Assembly (NCBI GenBank): GCA_030528385.1
Contig: JAUMYZ010000006.1
Span: forward strand, 1 to 64,000
Origin: Moraxella sp.
GTDB taxonomy: Bacteria > Pseudomonadota > Gammaproteobacteria > Pseudomonadales > Moraxellaceae
DNA length: 64,000 nucleotides
Direction: 5' to 3'
Shown: in pieces, positions 37,934 through 47,420 of the stretch
Layout: each line of letters begins with the position of its first letter
How positions within the stretch are numbered: position 1 is the first letter of the stretch
Notes under the pieces: generated by a model
Seen by the model: only the letters and a program-made list of their open reading frames with translations
What the model was told of the DNA's origin: nothing
The model's database searches: none
Position numbers and translations under genes: made by a program

Positions 37934-38369
37934 ATTTGCCGTTTTTGTCTTGGGTTTGCTTGTTGGCAGCGCTTATGCACAACCCACACCAAGCAGCAGC
38001 CCACAAGTTGCCACGCCTGCCAGCAGCACTTTGGTTGCCAGCCAAACCGAACCCGCCAGTGGCGTACAAAGTGCCAGCACCCCAGAAACCGCTTCTGCGC
38101 CCGCCAATCCGCACGACCCCAATGCCCCCACACTTGCCGAGTTGCAAGCCCCAACAGAAAGTGAGCTGTCGGTCGCCAACACCGAATTGCTTGCCAAAAA
38201 TGCCGAGCTAGAAGGACGTGTGGCAGAGCTGACCACTCAAATCAACCTGCTGGTCAATGAACGCCACGCCCAGTTTTTTTTGTATGGGGCACTAAGCGCG
38301 CTGTTTTGTTTTAGTTTGGGCGCTGCTTTATCTTGGCTTATTTTTAATAAGAAAAAATCCAGCTGGTAG
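37926..38369 (+). CDS. Exported coiled-coil protein with C-terminal anchor
   Basis: Not recognised. 147 residues: signal peptide (FAVFVLGLLVGSAYA), a long Ser/Thr/Pro/Ala-rich region, a coiled coil (SELSVANTELLAKNAELEGR) and a C-terminal membrane helix (FFLYGALSALFCFSLGAALSWLIF) with a basic end. The pattern resembles periplasmic proteins of the SH3/coiled-coil type lacking the SH3 domain. Start ATG 37926 overlaps yciI's end; mnmC begins 3 bp after its stop. Confidence 0.7.
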   Translation: MNRFAVFVLGLLVGSAYAQPTPSSSPQVATPASSTLVASQTEPASGVQSASTPETASAPANPHDPNAPTLAELQAPTESELSVANTELLAKNAELEGRVAELTTQINLLVNERHAQFFLYGALSALFCFSLGAALSWLIFNKKKSSW

Positions 38370-38372
38370 GTC

Positions 38373-40247
38373 ATGACAACTTCCTTGACACTTGCCACCA
38401 TCACTTGGCAAACGGACGAACACGGCAACAATTTACCCATCTCTGCCGCCTTTGATGATGTGTATTTTTCAAAAGCAGGTGGGCTTGATGAGACCCATTA
38501 TGTGTTTTTGCAAGGCAATGAGTTGCCAAAACGCTTTGGCAATCTGACCGACCATCAAAGTTTTGTCATTATGGAGACAGGTTTTGGCACAGGGCTGAAC
38601 TTTTTGGCGACTTGTCTTTTGTGGTCAAAAACTGCTCCGCCCACCGCCCGCCTATATTTTGTCAGTACCGAAAAATACCCACTGTCAGTCAGCGACTTAC
38701 AAAAGGCTCTAAGCCTTTGGCAAGATGATGAGCTGGGCAGTTGGGCAAGTCGGCTTATCGCCTTATACCCCACCGCTTTGCTAGGCTGTCATCGCCTGCA
38801 TTTTGGGGCGATTACGCTGGATTTATGGTTGGGGGACGCTTGCACAAGTTTTGCTCAAATGCACGCCAAGACAGGTTTGGCGGACGCTTGGTTTTTGGAC
38901 GGCTTTGCCCCCAGCAAAAACAGTGAGCTGTGGTCGCCGCAGATTTTTGAGCAGATTGCTCGGCTGTCCAAGCCAAACGCCACCCTTGCCACCTTTACCA
39001 GCAGTGGCACGGTCAGACGAGCCTTGCAGTCCATTGGTATGACGGTGGTCAAAATCAAAGGCTTTGGGCATAAACGAGAGATGATTACCGCCCATTTTAA
39101 TCAGCCTGCCACACACACGTCCGCACCACGCACTGCCACCGTTATTGGAACAGGCGTTTCAGGATTGTTTGGTGCCTACGCATTGGCACGCCGTGGCATA
39201 TCGGTAACCATCATAGACAAAACCGCCCCCATCGCAGGGGCATCAGGCAACCTACGGGCGTTATTTGCTCCCAAACTTAGCCTACCCGATGGCGTGGCTC
39301 ATCATCTGCCTACGGTCAGTTTTTTGTACTCTCAACGTATTTACAAAGAATTTAATAAGCTGTCAAACACGCCCATTTTTAACCAAACGGGTGTGGTAGA
39401 TTTTTTATTGCCCACGCAAAAATCGCCTGACAAACTTGCCAAATTGGTCAATAGCTATCCTGATGAGCTGATTTATCAGTTTAATTATGAGCAAAATTCG
39501 GACAATGACGATTTTAATCAACACACCATCAACGCCTTTATCCAAAAAGCAGGGCTGATAGACACTCAGCGTTTGGCGGATTTTGTGTTATCACACCCTT
39601 TGATTTCTTTTAAGCCTTTTCATGCTATCTGCATTGACAATGCCGACCATCAAGTCATCATCAAAGACGCACAACAAACACTCACATCGGACATTGCCAT
39701 TATTTGTGCAGGCTTTGAAAGTCATTTATTAAATAGCCAATTATTTAATCCCCGTAAAATCCGTGGGCAAGTGTCTTTTTTATCCATCAAAGACAAGGCA
39801 GACGATTTAACAGGCTTATTAACAACGCCCATTAAATACGATGGCTATTGTGCCTGTTTTGATGACACCTTGCTGATGGGAGCAAGTTTTGTGCGTAACT
39901 CTACCGACACCGCTGTCAAAGCCGACGAACACGCCTTTAACCTGCACAAATTTAGCCAAGCCTTGCCAAATCTGGCTCAAAAACTTAACATCAACGCTAT
40001 CAACTTACAAGGGCGTGCCAGCATACGAGCCCAAACGCCGGATTATCACCCCCTTGTTGGCAAGGTGGACGGACGGATTTACACCATTTATGGTATGGGC
40101 TCAAAGGGCTTTAGCTTTGCACCTTTATGCGGTGAAATTTTGGCGGACATGGTGTGCCACACACCCATTTGTGTCAGCCAAACCCTGCTAGATAAGCTCT
40201 CGCCTGCTCGCCCACGACTGCAAAAGCCCATTGACCAAACTTGCTAA
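38373..40247 (+). CDS. mnmC: Bifunctional tRNA modification enzyme MnmC
   Basis: Makes mnm5(s2)U34 in tRNA: the C-terminal FAD oxidoreductase removes the carboxymethyl group, the N-terminal methyltransferase adds methyl. 624 residues. Methyltransferase part: ETGFGTGLNFLA and WFLDGFAPSKNSELW. FAD part: ATVIGTGVSGLFGAYALARRG near residue 252 and IYTIYGMGSKGFSFAPLCGE near the end. Overlaps the earliest possible rnhB start by a few bases. Confidence 0.92.
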   Translation: MTTSLTLATITWQTDEHGNNLPISAAFDDVYFSKAGGLDETHYVFLQGNELPKRFGNLTDHQSFVIMETGFGTGLNFLATCLLWSKTAPPTARLYFVSTEKYPLSVSDLQKALSLWQDDELGSWASRLIALYPTALLGCHRLHFGAITLDLWLGDACTSFAQMHAKTGLADAWFLDGFAPSKNSELWSPQIFEQIARLSKPNATLATFTSSGTVRRALQSIGMTVVKIKGFGHKREMITAHFNQPATHTSAPRTATVIGTGVSGLFGAYALARRGISVTIIDKTAPIAGASGNLRALFAPKLSLPDGVAHHLPTVSFLYSQRIYKEFNKLSNTPIFNQTGVVDFLLPTQKSPDKLAKLVNSYPDELIYQFNYEQNSDNDDFNQHTINAFIQKAGLIDTQRLADFVLSHPLISFKPFHAICIDNADHQVIIKDAQQTLTSDIAIICAGFESHLLNSQLFNPRKIRGQVSFLSIKDKADDLTGLLTTPIKYDGYCACFDDTLLMGASFVRNSTDTAVKADEHAFNLHKFSQALPNLAQKLNINAINLQGRASIRAQTPDYHPLVGKVDGRIYTIYGMGSKGFSFAPLCGEILADMVCHTPICVSQTLLDKLSPARPRLQKPIDQTC

Positions 40248-40255
40248 CAACACCC

Positions 40256-41002
40256 ATGAAAGCTCACACCGCAAATACCCACATCTCTGATTGCACCATC
40301 ATTACCCATAAAAATCATGAGCTTAACAACACACGCCCCATCACTATCGGCATTGATGAAGTGGGACGTGGCTCGCTGTTTGGTCAAATGACAGTGGCAG
40401 CGGTGATTTTGCCTGTGCATTTGACGGGCGAATTTGGACAAATGGATTTGGCTGGTACGCCACTTGCCACCATCAACGACAGCAAACAGCTTACCGCCAA
40501 AAAACGCAGTCAGCTGTTTGAACCCATCAAAACCACCTGCCAAAGCTATACAATCATTGACATACCTGCTTTTGTGATTGATAAGATTGACATTTATCAA
40601 GCGACGCTTTTGGGTATGCGACTTACGATTGAGCAGCTCATCACCATCAATCAGCTTCGCCCTGATGATGTCAGCATTGTCATAGATGGCAATGCCACAC
40701 CGACACTATCGCCAGACTTTGCCAATTTTCAAAAACATATTCACACCTTAATCAAAGGCGATGGCAAACACAGCTCTGTCGCTTGTGCCAGTATTTTGGC
40801 AAAGGTGCATCGTGATACTGCCATGACTGATTTTGCCAAATGCTATCCTAATTATCAACTGGATAAAAACAAAGGCTACGCCAGCAAAGCCCACACCACC
40901 GCCATCTATGAGCATGGCATATTGCCTGAACACCGCAAAAGTTTTAATCCCATGCGAACCATATTACAACATCAACTTTTTAATCACCCATCAGATTGTT
41001 AA
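40256..41002 (+). CDS. rnhB: Ribonuclease HII
   Basis: Cleaves the RNA strand of RNA-DNA hybrids and single ribonucleotides. 248 residues, some 40-50 longer than usual owing to a His/Thr-rich N-terminal extension before ITIGIDEVGRGSLFG (catalytic Asp-Glu). Further catalytic residues: VIDGNA and KVHRDTAM. Start ATG 40256 is assumed; a TTG five codons upstream overlaps mnmC and neither has a clear SD, so the extension may be partly untranslated. Confidence 0.9.
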   Translation: MKAHTANTHISDCTIITHKNHELNNTRPITIGIDEVGRGSLFGQMTVAAVILPVHLTGEFGQMDLAGTPLATINDSKQLTAKKRSQLFEPIKTTCQSYTIIDIPAFVIDKIDIYQATLLGMRLTIEQLITINQLRPDDVSIVIDGNATPTLSPDFANFQKHIHTLIKGDGKHSSVACASILAKVHRDTAMTDFAKCYPNYQLDKNKGYASKAHTTAIYEHGILPEHRKSFNPMRTILQHQLFNHPSDC

Positions 41003-41054
41003 TCAAAAAAACCTGTCATCAAAAATCTTGCCAATGGCATTTTACTGATAATTG

Positions 41055-41243
41055 CTAATAGGACTTTTTTAAAAATAACTTCATAAGTTTGCGGTCTTTT
41101 TTGTGGCGTGTTTTGGGATTGTCTTTATCATGCACCCCGCCCTTTTTTAATAAAGGGCTTAGGGCGGACAGATTGCGTGCTTTGGGCATATTTACGCCAT
41201 TGGCATAAGATTTTTCGTTTTTTAATTGCTGTTTTAAACTCAT
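41055..41243 (-). CDS. Small basic protein downstream of rtcB
   Basis: 62 residues, very Lys-rich, no membrane helix. The centre reads LSALSPLLKKGGVHDKD, the end DRKLMKLFLKK. AGGTG stands 6 nt before ATG 41243, a good site, and the start lies only 16 nt after the rtcB stop, so it is probably in the same mRNA. The charge suggests RNA or ribosome binding. I recall small conserved basic proteins with a PLLxKGGVH core but cannot name the family. Confidence 0.6.
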   Translation of the reverse strand: MSLKQQLKNEKSYANGVNMPKARNLSALSPLLKKGGVHDKDNPKTRHKKDRKLMKLFLKKSY

Positions 41244-41259
41244 TTTTTCACCTATTTAA

Positions 41260-42474
41260 TTAGCCTTTGATACACAACACCTGTTTTAAGGTATGCACCA
41301 CTTCCACCAAATCTTGCTGATTGTTCATCACCGTGTCAATGTCTTTGTAGGCTTGTGGGATTTCATCCAGCACGCCTTTGTCTTTGCGACATTCTATGCC
41401 TGCCGTCTGGCTTGCCAAATCATCAGTATTAAACTGACGTATCGCCTTGCCACGACTCATCGCCCGCCCTGCCCCATGTGAACAGGAGCAAAAACTCTCG
41501 GTGTTGCCCAGCCCACGCACGATATAAGACTTTGCCCCCATACTACCAGGGATAATGCCCAGCTCGCCAGCATAGGCACTAATCGCCCCTTTGCGAGTAA
41601 CATAGACATCTTGCCCAAAATGCGTCTCTTGGCTGACATAATTATGATGGCAGTTGATGGCTTCTTTGGTGATGGTAAAGCGGGGAAACTGTGCCGTCTT
41701 GGACTGCAACGCCTTGATAATCAGTCGCATCATCTCACGGCGATTCTCCGTCGCATAATCTTGAGCCCAGCCCACCGCTTCTATATAGTCGTCAAAATAC
41801 GCCGAGCCTTCGGCAAAATAGGACAAATCACGGTCAGGAATGTGACCCAAACGGGTTTCATTTTCTTTTTTGGCAAGGCTGATAAAATACTCACCAATAC
41901 AACTGCCAATACCACGACTGCCCGAATGCAGCATTATCCACACGTCGCTATTTTCGTCCACGCACAGCTCAATAAAATGATTGCCACCACCCAATGTTCC
42001 CAACTGTTTTGCCCACGTTCGCTCAAAGTTATTTAGCATTTTAAGCAAGCCCTTGTGCTTGTCGGTAATGCGTTTTAGGCGGATTGCCAAGGGGTCAAGC
42101 GTACTCATCTTTGCCATGATTTGTTTGTGTTTGGCAAAGCCGACAGGGACAGAGCTTTCTATGGCAAGGCGAGCGGGTTTAAGATTATCAGGCAGCTGAC
42201 AAGCCTTGATGGACAGCCTTAGGGCGTTCATGCCACAGCCAATGTCCACGCCCACCGCCGATGGGATAATCGCCGATTTGGTCGGTATCACACTGCCCAC
42301 CGTCGCCCCTTTGCCCGCATGGACATCGGGCATGACAGCGATATGAGAGTGGATAAATTGTAGCTGGCTCATGGCGTACAGCTGGTTTAGTGCCGATTGC
42401 TCCACATCGGTGGTATAAATTTTGACAGGCACGCCGTTTTTGCCGTTTTCATTTAAAATCAGTTGAATACTCAT
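41260..42474 (-). CDS. rtcB: RNA-splicing ligase RtcB
   Basis: GTP-dependent ligase joining 2',3'-cyclic phosphate (or 3'-phosphate) to 5'-OH RNA ends, used in RNA repair. 404 residues. Manganese ligands in AVMPDVHAGKGATVGSV, VGVDIGCGMNA, LGTLGGGNHFIEL and MLHSGSRGIG; the guanylylated histidine is in CSHGAGRAMSRG. ATG 42474 is used rather than the TTG before it. No rtcA or rtcR is adjacent. Upstream lie 480 bp with a small peptide unit and terminator. Confidence 0.93.
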   Translation of the reverse strand: MSIQLILNENGKNGVPVKIYTTDVEQSALNQLYAMSQLQFIHSHIAVMPDVHAGKGATVGSVIPTKSAIIPSAVGVDIGCGMNALRLSIKACQLPDNLKPARLAIESSVPVGFAKHKQIMAKMSTLDPLAIRLKRITDKHKGLLKMLNNFERTWAKQLGTLGGGNHFIELCVDENSDVWIMLHSGSRGIGSCIGEYFISLAKKENETRLGHIPDRDLSYFAEGSAYFDDYIEAVGWAQDYATENRREMMRLIIKALQSKTAQFPRFTITKEAINCHHNYVSQETHFGQDVYVTRKGAISAYAGELGIIPGSMGAKSYIVRGLGNTESFCSCSHGAGRAMSRGKAIRQFNTDDLASQTAGIECRKDKGVLDEIPQAYKDIDTVMNNQQDLVEVVHTLKQVLCIKG

Positions 42475-42477
42475 CAA

Positions 42478-42696
42478 TCATTCTCTTAAAAATTGGCTTA
42501 AGGATTAAAAACACCATCAAAAAGACAATAAAATCCCTTACCAAAAATAAACATTTTTAGTTAAAAAATAAATATAAAAGGCGAATTTAGCCAATCACTT
42601 TTTTAAATAAAAAGCGATGGTTAAAAAGAAAAACCGTAAAAATCTACATCAAAAGACAGATGTTAAAATGACAAATGTTGATAAAATTTGGGCAAT
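42478..42696. other. AT-rich leader region of rtcB
   Basis: About 220 bp, very AT-rich with many A- and T-runs; no open frame with a ribosome binding site was found. It should carry the rtcB promoter, or be transcribed by read-through of the terminator at 42697-42737. Confidence 0.5.
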
Positions 42697-42737
42697 AAAA
42701 AACGGCGTCAGCCTTGATATGACAGGCTTTGACACCG
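42697..42737 (-). terminator. Terminator of the 24-aa peptide unit
   Basis: Minus strand: CGGTGTC, AA bulge, AGCCT, 9-nt loop, AGGCT, GACGCCG, then TTTTTT. A 12-bp stem with one G-U and a bulge. It ends a transcript coming from the promoter near 42932 and lies upstream of rtcB. Confidence 0.8.
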
Positions 42738-42763
42738 TAAGATGAATGGTATTATTTAATCAG

Positions 42764-42838
42764 CTAAATGCCAAGCAAATAACCTTTGCCCAAACAATCA
42801 ATACGGTTTGTCTTAGTGTGTAATTTAAGAACAGACAT
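42764..42838 (-). CDS. 24-residue peptide gene
   Basis: ATG 42838 opens 24 codons: MSVLKLHTKTNRIDC at the start and KGYLLGI at the end, stop TAG. AGGAG (42846-42850) lies exactly 7 nt before the ATG. A promoter-like pair is upstream and an intrinsic terminator downstream, so the short frame is a complete transcription unit of about 205 nt. The peptide is basic (Lys/Arg/His) with one cysteine and a mildly hydrophobic end; it is not a toxin-like membrane helix. It could be a small protein, a leader peptide for rtcB, or part of a dual-function RNA. Confidence 0.6.
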   Translation of the reverse strand: MSVLKLHTKTNRIDCLGKGYLLGI

Positions 42839-42907
42839 TGTTTTACTCCTATTGCTGCTTGGGTGAATGACAAGCACAATATTACACATATCATGCCAAG
42901 AATGCGT

Positions 42908-42937
42908 ATATAATAAAACTTTAAAATAAAAAGTCAA
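42908..42937 (-). promoter_or_regulatory. Promoter of the 24-aa peptide unit
   Basis: Minus strand: -35 TTGACT (42932-42937); -10 either TATTAT (42910-42915, 16-bp spacer) or TTATAT (42908-42913, 18-bp spacer). It begins 18 bp after the stop codon of the upstream zincin-like gene. Confidence 0.6.
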
Positions 42938-42954
42938 GGATTTTTATCAACACA

Positions 42955-43713
42955 TCACTCTTTTAACCACCCAATCTCTTTGGCGGTTAATTCGCCTATC
43001 ACTGTTTGTTTTAACTCTCGTGCCATGACAAATTTATTTTCGCTGGTGGGAATATGCACCGCCATCAGTTCTGCATATTTTTGCGGATAAAGCGGACTTT
43101 GGGTGGGACTGGCATAACCGATGGGGAAAATTGGCCGACCTGTCGCTAGGTCATATTTGTCGCTCGCCCCAAAGGCGTGCAAACTCTCATGAGCAATCAC
43201 CACGTTATTATTGGCGGTTTTGTCGCCACTGGCAAATAAATTGACCACGCCAATACGTCCGTTTTGTAGGGCGGTAGACGTCTCGGTCAAAATACGCTTA
43301 TCGGTATGATGATACTGCAAAAATAACCGTAAATTGGTCGGTACGCCCACATCTGTGGCGTGTTTGTGGGCATAATAGCGAAATTTTAAACTCCATATCA
43401 TCGCACTTATCATGCTGCCATTTTTGGGAACGGCGGGCGGTAAGGTTTTGACTTCATCGCCCAAACGATAGTAAAAATGGGCATTTTGACCGTATTTTTT
43501 GCTTTGGGCATTAAGATGGCTTTCTATTTCTTGAAAATCTTTGTCAGATAAGGTGTGTATATAGCTGGCAACTTCGGGTGAGCCATCCACATTGACAGGA
43601 TACAGTGCCACATAAACTGGCTGTGTCCAGTCGTGGTGATGGTCTTGATAAGCATTGACCGCCACCACCAACAAGACGCCCAGCAAGATGACGATGCGCA
43701 GTGTTTTGAGCAT
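42955..43713 (-). CDS. Putative zincin-type metalloprotease-like protein
   Basis: 252 residues. N-terminal hydrophobic segment (IVILLGVLLVVAVNAY) acts as a signal anchor or signal peptide. The motif VVIAHESLHAFGASDKYD near residue 170 is HExxH-x-x-G followed by an Asp, as in metzincin-like zinc proteases. The rest I do not recognise. It follows der by 3 bp and is probably co-transcribed with it. A periplasmic location is likely; substrate unknown. Confidence 0.7.
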   Translation of the reverse strand: MLKTLRIVILLGVLLVVAVNAYQDHHHDWTQPVYVALYPVNVDGSPEVASYIHTLSDKDFQEIESHLNAQSKKYGQNAHFYYRLGDEVKTLPPAVPKNGSMISAMIWSLKFRYYAHKHATDVGVPTNLRLFLQYHHTDKRILTETSTALQNGRIGVVNLFASGDKTANNNVVIAHESLHAFGASDKYDLATGRPIFPIGYASPTQSPLYPQKYAELMAVHIPTSENKFVMARELKQTVIGELTAKEIGWLKE

Positions 43714-43716
43714 GGA

Positions 43717-45135
43717 TTATTTACGCTTCTTATCTCGCTTTTTAAACTCGGCAATGCGTTTTTTGTCGCGCATTTTTTTGGCTTTGTTTTTAATCACGGG
43801 ATTTTTTTTATCCTTATAAGGATTGTCATTTTGTTTAAATTCTATGTGCAAAGGTGTGCCTTCCAATTTAAATACGTCCCGATAAATGTTTTCAAGATAG
43901 CGCTGATAGCTTTTTGGCAAGGCAGACGTTTGGTTGCCATGAATGACAATCACCGGCGGATTATGTCCACCAAGGTGTGCATAACGCAGTTTAATCCGCC
44001 GACCGCCCACCATTGGCGGCTGATGGTTTTCCACCGCATCTTGTAAGATTTGCGTAAGACGGCTTGTGGACACCTTAAACATTGACGCATCATAGGCTTT
44101 GTGAATGGACGAATATAGATTGCCCACGCCGTTGCCATAAAGTGCTGAAATCAGGTGAATTTTCACCCAAGGCACAAAATGAAACCGCCGCTGCATTTCC
44201 ATCTTGACAATTTTCTTTTGCTCATCGGACAAGTTATCCCATTTGTTGATGGCAATGACAATCGCCCGCCCTGCGTCTAGGGCATAGCCTAACATGTGCA
44301 AATCTTGGTCAACAATGCCTTCATGAGCGTCCGCCACCAGCACCACGACATTGGCATCTTTGATGGCTTGTAAAGTTTTGATAACGCTAAACTTTTCTAC
44401 CTTTTCATCAATTCTGCCACGTCTTCTCACGCCTGCGGTGTCAATGAGCGTGTACGCCCGCCCTTCTCGCTCAAACGGGATATAAATGCTGTCTCTGGTC
44501 GTGCCGGGCATATCAAAGACCACCACCCGCTCTTCGCCCAAAAGACGATTGACCAACGTGGATTTGCCGACATTGGGACGACCGATAATCGCCAGTTTTA
44601 AACCGTTTGTCTCTTCGGTGGTCTCTGCCACTTCTGACATGTCTGCCGTTAGGGCTTCTAACAAATGGGTAACGCCCTTACCGTGGCTGGCAGCTGTGGG
44701 AAAAGGCTCACCAAAACCCAATGCAAAAAACTCTCCGACACTCGCTTCATGCACGCCGTCAGTTTTGTTGGCGACCAAAAACACCTGCTTGCCCAATCCG
44801 TGCAAAAACTTGGCAATCTCTTCATCGCTGGGGGTTAGCCCCGCCCGTGCATCCACCACAAACACCACGCTGTCGGCTTCGTGTATGGCGGTATAAGACT
44901 GGCTTGCCATGTAGTCGTCAATCGCCCCACTGCCATCGTCCGCTTCACCAATGCCGCCTGTGTCAATGACGATAAAGGATTTGTTTTCAAAAAAAACATC
45001 GCCATATTGACGGTCTCGGGTTAGCCCCGACAAATCCGCCACTAAGGCTTGGCGAGATTTGGTGAGCTGGTTAAACAGCGTGGATTTGCCGACATTGGGG
45101 CGACCAATCAGGGCGATGACGGGTTTTAGGCTCAT
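43717..45135 (-). CDS. der: Ribosome-assembly GTPase Der (EngA)
   Basis: Essential GTPase with two G domains that helps mature the 50S subunit. 472 residues. First domain: [31 protein letters not shown]; second: [31 protein letters not shown]-terminal KH-like domain and a Lys-rich tail. In many gammaproteobacteria der closes the hisS-yfgM-bamB operon; here it stands 8 kb away from bamB, separated by the tyrosine genes. Confidence 0.97.
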   Translation of the reverse strand: MSLKPVIALIGRPNVGKSTLFNQLTKSRQALVADLSGLTRDRQYGDVFFENKSFIVIDTGGIGEADDGSGAIDDYMASQSYTAIHEADSVVFVVDARAGLTPSDEEIAKFLHGLGKQVFLVANKTDGVHEASVGEFFALGFGEPFPTAASHGKGVTHLLEALTADMSEVAETTEETNGLKLAIIGRPNVGKSTLVNRLLGEERVVVFDMPGTTRDSIYIPFEREGRAYTLIDTAGVRRRGRIDEKVEKFSVIKTLQAIKDANVVVLVADAHEGIVDQDLHMLGYALDAGRAIVIAINKWDNLSDEQKKIVKMEMQRRFHFVPWVKIHLISALYGNGVGNLYSSIHKAYDASMFKVSTSRLTQILQDAVENHQPPMVGGRRIKLRYAHLGGHNPPVIVIHGNQTSALPKSYQRYLENIYRDVFKLEGTPLHIEFKQNDNPYKDKKNPVIKNKAKKMRDKKRIAEFKKRDKKRK

Positions 45136-45221
45136 ATCATACTCGTTATAAAATCTTTGATAAAACCAATTATTTTACCAGTAAATTTCAACATTCCCAA
45201 CCGATATTGGCAAATTTTATG

Positions 45222-46124
45222 CTAAGACAGCGACCATTGAGCGGTGTGCTGTATCAAAAATTCTTTAAAAACATTGATGGCAGCACTGGGTGAACGGCGT
45301 TTGTGGGTATACAACAAAAATTTACGACTAATCACGGGGGCTTTGAGTGGTATCATCACCAGCCCATGTTGGTCTACCCAAGTGCGTGCATAAGGCATTG
45401 CCAACGTAATCCCTAGCCCCATTTGGGTCATGCCAAGGGCAGTGGATAAAAAATTGACTTCATAATCAGCACGAAACAGCCGATGACTGACCTGCGTGGG
45501 CAACTCTGTGAGCAGCTTTTTGGCAAAAGGACCTTGTAAAATGATTAAATCTTCGTCCACCAACTGTCTCCATTCAATCGCTTGGCAACTGGCAAGGTAA
45601 TGTTCAGGACGCACCACCAAACAAAACTCAGACGCAAACAACTCGCTGGCCGCCACATCGCTGCTTAGCACGCGTTCAGGGCCGATACCAAAGTCGGCTT
45701 CTAAAAGCTGCACCCGATTGATGACTTCTTCTACCGAACAATCAATCAGCGTTACTTGGATATTGGGGTGTGCCTTGACAAAGCGGTTAATCAGCTCGGG
45801 CATGGCAGACGCTGCCAATTGCTGGGACGCTGCCAGACGAATTTTGCCTTGGTGAAAGTCCTTTAAATTGGTAATTTCGTTGTCCAACAAACGCAGTTCA
45901 CTCAAAATCCTCAGTGCATAAGGCAACAATCGCTCGCCTGCGTCTGACAAATACAGCTGGCGGGTGGTGCGGTCAAACAAACGCACTTCTAGGTTTTTTT
46001 CCATTTCTTTGATAAGTCCGCTCAAAGACGATTGGGTCAAATGCAGCTCATCGGCAGCTTTGGTAAAGCTTTTGCACTCGGCAATGCTGGCAAAGGCTTT
46101 TAATTGGCGTAAGGTTACATTCAT
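45222..46124 (-). CDS. LysR-family transcriptional regulator
   Basis: 300 residues: N-terminal winged helix (TLRQLKAFASIAECKSFTKAADELHLTQSSLSGLIKEME) and a periplasmic-binding-like ligand domain. It is divergent from hpd across 130 bp that carry a perfect inverted repeat, so it probably controls the tyrosine-catabolic operon and itself. Effector not known; a pathway intermediate such as homogentisate or 4-hydroxyphenylpyruvate is plausible. Confidence 0.88.
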   Translation of the reverse strand: MNVTLRQLKAFASIAECKSFTKAADELHLTQSSLSGLIKEMEKNLEVRLFDRTTRQLYLSDAGERLLPYALRILSELRLLDNEITNLKDFHQGKIRLAASQQLAASAMPELINRFVKAHPNIQVTLIDCSVEEVINRVQLLEADFGIGPERVLSSDVAASELFASEFCLVVRPEHYLASCQAIEWRQLVDEDLIILQGPFAKKLLTELPTQVSHRLFRADYEVNFLSTALGMTQMGLGITLAMPYARTWVDQHGLVMIPLKAPVISRKFLLYTHKRRSPSAAINVFKEFLIQHTAQWSLS

Positions 46125-46193
46125 TGTATTTTCCGATAAATAAACTAAAAAAACTATTTGTATATTCCCTAGGGCTATTTTATGATAAAGTCA

Positions 46194-46218
46194 TTAAGGT
46201 TAGCAATACAAACCTTAA
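46194..46218. promoter_or_regulatory. Inverted repeat between lysR and hpd
   Basis: TTAAGGTT (46194-46201) and AACCTTAA (46211-46218) around 9 bp, with T-N-A symmetry expected for a LysR-type site. It is about 37 bp before hpd. A separate 8-bp palindrome CCCTAGGG lies at 46167-46174. Confidence 0.55.
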
Positions 46219-46254
46219 AATGTTTTAGTAAAAGACCATACACTAGGAGCGATT

Positions 46255-47337
46255 ATGGCTGATTTATTTGAAAACCCAATGGGTCTGTGTGGATTTGAAT
46301 TTGTGGAGTTTGCCAGTCCCACCACTGGCGTGCTTGAGCCGTTGTTTGAAAAGATGGGCTTTACGCTCGTCGCCAAGCACCGCTCCAAAGACGTGCTGCT
46401 TTATCGCCAAGGCGACATCAATTTTATTGTCAATCGTGAGCCCAAAAGCCACGCCGATTATTTTGCCAAAGAGCATGGGGCGTGTGCCTGTGGTATGGCG
46501 TTTCGCGTGCGTGATGCCCATTTTGCTTACAATCGTGCCTTGGAGCTTGGGGCACAGCCCATTGACATTCCCACATCAGTGATGGAGCTGCGTTTGCCTG
46601 CCATCAAAGGCATTGGCGGTGCTCCTTTGTACTTGATTGACCGCTTTGAAGATGGCAAATCCATCTATGACATTGATTTTGAGTTTATTGAAGGCGTGGA
46701 CAGACACCCTGTGGGCTATGGCTTTAAAGTTGTTGACCACTTAACGCACAACGTCTATCGTGGGCGCATGGACTACTGGGCTAACTTTTATGAAAAGCTC
46801 TTTAACTTCCAAGAAATCCGCTATTTTGACATCAAAGGCGAATATACAGGACTGACCAGTCGTGCCATGACCGCCCCCGATGGCAAAATTCGCATTCCGC
46901 TCAACGAAGAAGCCAAACAAGGCGGCGGACAAATTGAAGAATACTTAATGCAGTTTGGCGGTGAAGGCATTCAGCACATTGCCCTGCTAAGCGATGATTT
47001 GCTGCCTGCCATTGACAAATTGCGTGCTGCGGGCATTCCACTCATGACCGCCCCCAATGATACTTATTATGAAATGCTGGACGAACGCTTGCCTAATCAT
47101 GGTGAGCCTGTGGACGAACTCAAAGCCCGTGGTATTTTGCTTGACGGCACCACCGAAGGCGGTCAGCCACGCCTGCTGCTACAAATTTTCTCTGAAACCC
47201 AGCTAGGCCCTGTGTTTTTTGAATTTATCCAACGCAAAGGCGACTACAAAGACGGCTTTGGCGAAGGCAATTTTAAAGCACTCTTTGAAAGCCTAGAACG
47301 CGACCAAATCCGCCGTGGGGCATTGGAAGTTGAATAA
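46255..47337 (+). CDS. hpd: 4-hydroxyphenylpyruvate dioxygenase
   Basis: Iron enzyme turning 4-hydroxyphenylpyruvate into homogentisate, the entry to tyrosine breakdown. 360 residues. The iron-binding triad is visible at the family positions: His162 ([14 protein letters not shown]), His241 ([12 protein letters not shown]) and Glu323 ([11 protein letters not shown]). AGGAG precedes the ATG. First gene of the operon opposite the LysR regulator. Confidence 0.95.
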   Translation: MADLFENPMGLCGFEFVEFASPTTGVLEPLFEKMGFTLVAKHRSKDVLLYRQGDINFIVNREPKSHADYFAKEHGACACGMAFRVRDAHFAYNRALELGAQPIDIPTSVMELRLPAIKGIGGAPLYLIDRFEDGKSIYDIDFEFIEGVDRHPVGYGFKVVDHLTHNVYRGRMDYWANFYEKLFNFQEIRYFDIKGEYTGLTSRAMTAPDGKIRIPLNEEAKQGGGQIEEYLMQFGGEGIQHIALLSDDLLPAIDKLRAAGIPLMTAPNDTYYEMLDERLPNHGEPVDELKARGILLDGTTEGGQPRLLLQIFSETQLGPVFFEFIQRKGDYKDGFGEGNFKALFESLERDQIRRGALEVE

Positions 47338-47420
47338 TTCACCGTTGCCGATTTGTCTGCTTATATATCTGATAGCCAGTGGCAACAGCGATAAATCGGC
47401 AAAGCAACAAGGAGTAAAGC

